The notes under the pieces were generated by a model. That model was not told the origin of the DNA and did no database searches. It was given only the letters and a program-made list of their open reading frames with translations. The translations under genes were made by a program, and so were the position numbers. Positions 14,118-14,221 of a stretch of DNA of 14,221 nucleotides are shown here, piece by piece (positions within the stretch are counted from its first letter, which is position 1; each line of letters starts with the position of its first letter). The stretch comes from an uncultured Collinsella sp. (GTDB lineage Bacteria > Actinomycetota > Coriobacteriia > Coriobacteriales > Coriobacteriaceae), in NCBI GenBank assembly GCA_900757705.1, contig CAAEOW010000135.1, positions 1 through 14,221 on the forward strand, given 5' to 3'.

Positions 14118-14221
14118 GAACTTTTTGCCCTCGATTTTAAATTCGTGGGTGCCTTGATTGGCAACTTCATCCGAACACCTCCCATATTCATCCGTACATG
14201 TACGGATGAATATGGGAATCC
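14091..14221 (-). CDS. Possible C-terminal end of a gene cut by the right edge
   Basis: A minus-strand frame is open from the window edge to a TAG at 14091-14093, with 43 codons visible. Its last part reads like ordinary protein (ANQGTHEFKIEGKKFLVNRA) and uses codons typical of the other genes here. No start codon lies in the visible part, so the gene would begin outside the window. Against it, the first third coincides with the 38-bp perfect palindrome, and its stop codon overlaps the -10 proposed for tRNA-Val. I do not recognise the protein. A competing reading in another frame is a 19-residue ORF at 14111-14170 with a strong GGGAGGTG site. Confidence 0.3.
   Translation of the reverse strand, partial: IPIFIRTCTDEYGRCSDEVANQGTHEFKIEGKKFLVNRARLC
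14180..14217. promoter_or_regulatory. Perfect 38-bp palindrome with an extra half-site, possible operator
   Basis: Positions 14180-14198 are the exact reverse complement of 14199-14217, with no unpaired centre (middle TACATGTA). The half-site TTCATCCGTACA (14187-14198) recurs as TTCATCCGAACA at 14166-14177, exactly 21 bases away, about two helical turns. No T run follows on either strand, so it is not a normal terminator. Such symmetry suits a dimeric regulator, for example of the TetR type, acting on a gene beyond the right edge, but no regulator gene is visible. Confidence 0.5.

Overview
The window looks like chromosomal DNA from a high-GC Gram-positive bacterium, most likely a Coriobacteriia member close to Collinsella. 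This rests on composition (38 of 60 bases G+C in a sampled line of der), the strong Shine-Dalgarno sites, the gene order, and a DUF559-like accessory protein of a style I associate with that group. The genus is inferred, not proven.

Positions 1-11907 hold one long run of twelve closely packed genes, all on the minus strand and so transcribed right to left. In transcription order they are an ABC-F ATPase, a small membrane protein, an M50 site-2 protease, scpA, scpB, rluB, cmk, plsC, ispH, a radical-SAM/DUF512 protein, der, plsY and gpsA (cut by the left edge; thirteen genes counting it). Most neighbours overlap or are separated by 2-12 bases. The largest gaps are 84 bases before scpA and 66 bases between rluB and cmk. 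The set joins membrane-lipid precursor synthesis (GpsA supplies glycerol-3-phosphate, PlsY acylates it, PlsC adds the second acyl chain), isoprenoid synthesis (IspH), chromosome condensation (ScpA/ScpB), ribosome maturation (RluB, Der), CMP recycling (Cmk) and an ABC-F ATPase.

Positions 11908-14221 are different. A tRNA-Ala(GGC) gene with its own promoter and terminator lies at the head of the run. It is followed by about 120 bp of extremely GC-rich, hairpin-forming DNA and a 150-bp nested palindrome (24-bp perfect outer arms around an 11-bp central hairpin). Next comes a lone 385-codon gene of lower GC that encodes a protein with a DUF559/Vsr-like nuclease core, then a gene-free stretch, then a tRNA-Val(CAC) gene with promoter and terminator. 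At the right edge there is a perfect 38-bp palindrome with a third half-site 21 bp away, possibly a regulator operator or part of a truncated gene.

The accessory segment between the two tRNA genes is the most likely place for something undescribed: a solitary nuclease-like gene of foreign composition beside a nested palindromic element that looks like a dispersed repeat. I saw no CRISPR array, transposase, prophage genes or rRNA.
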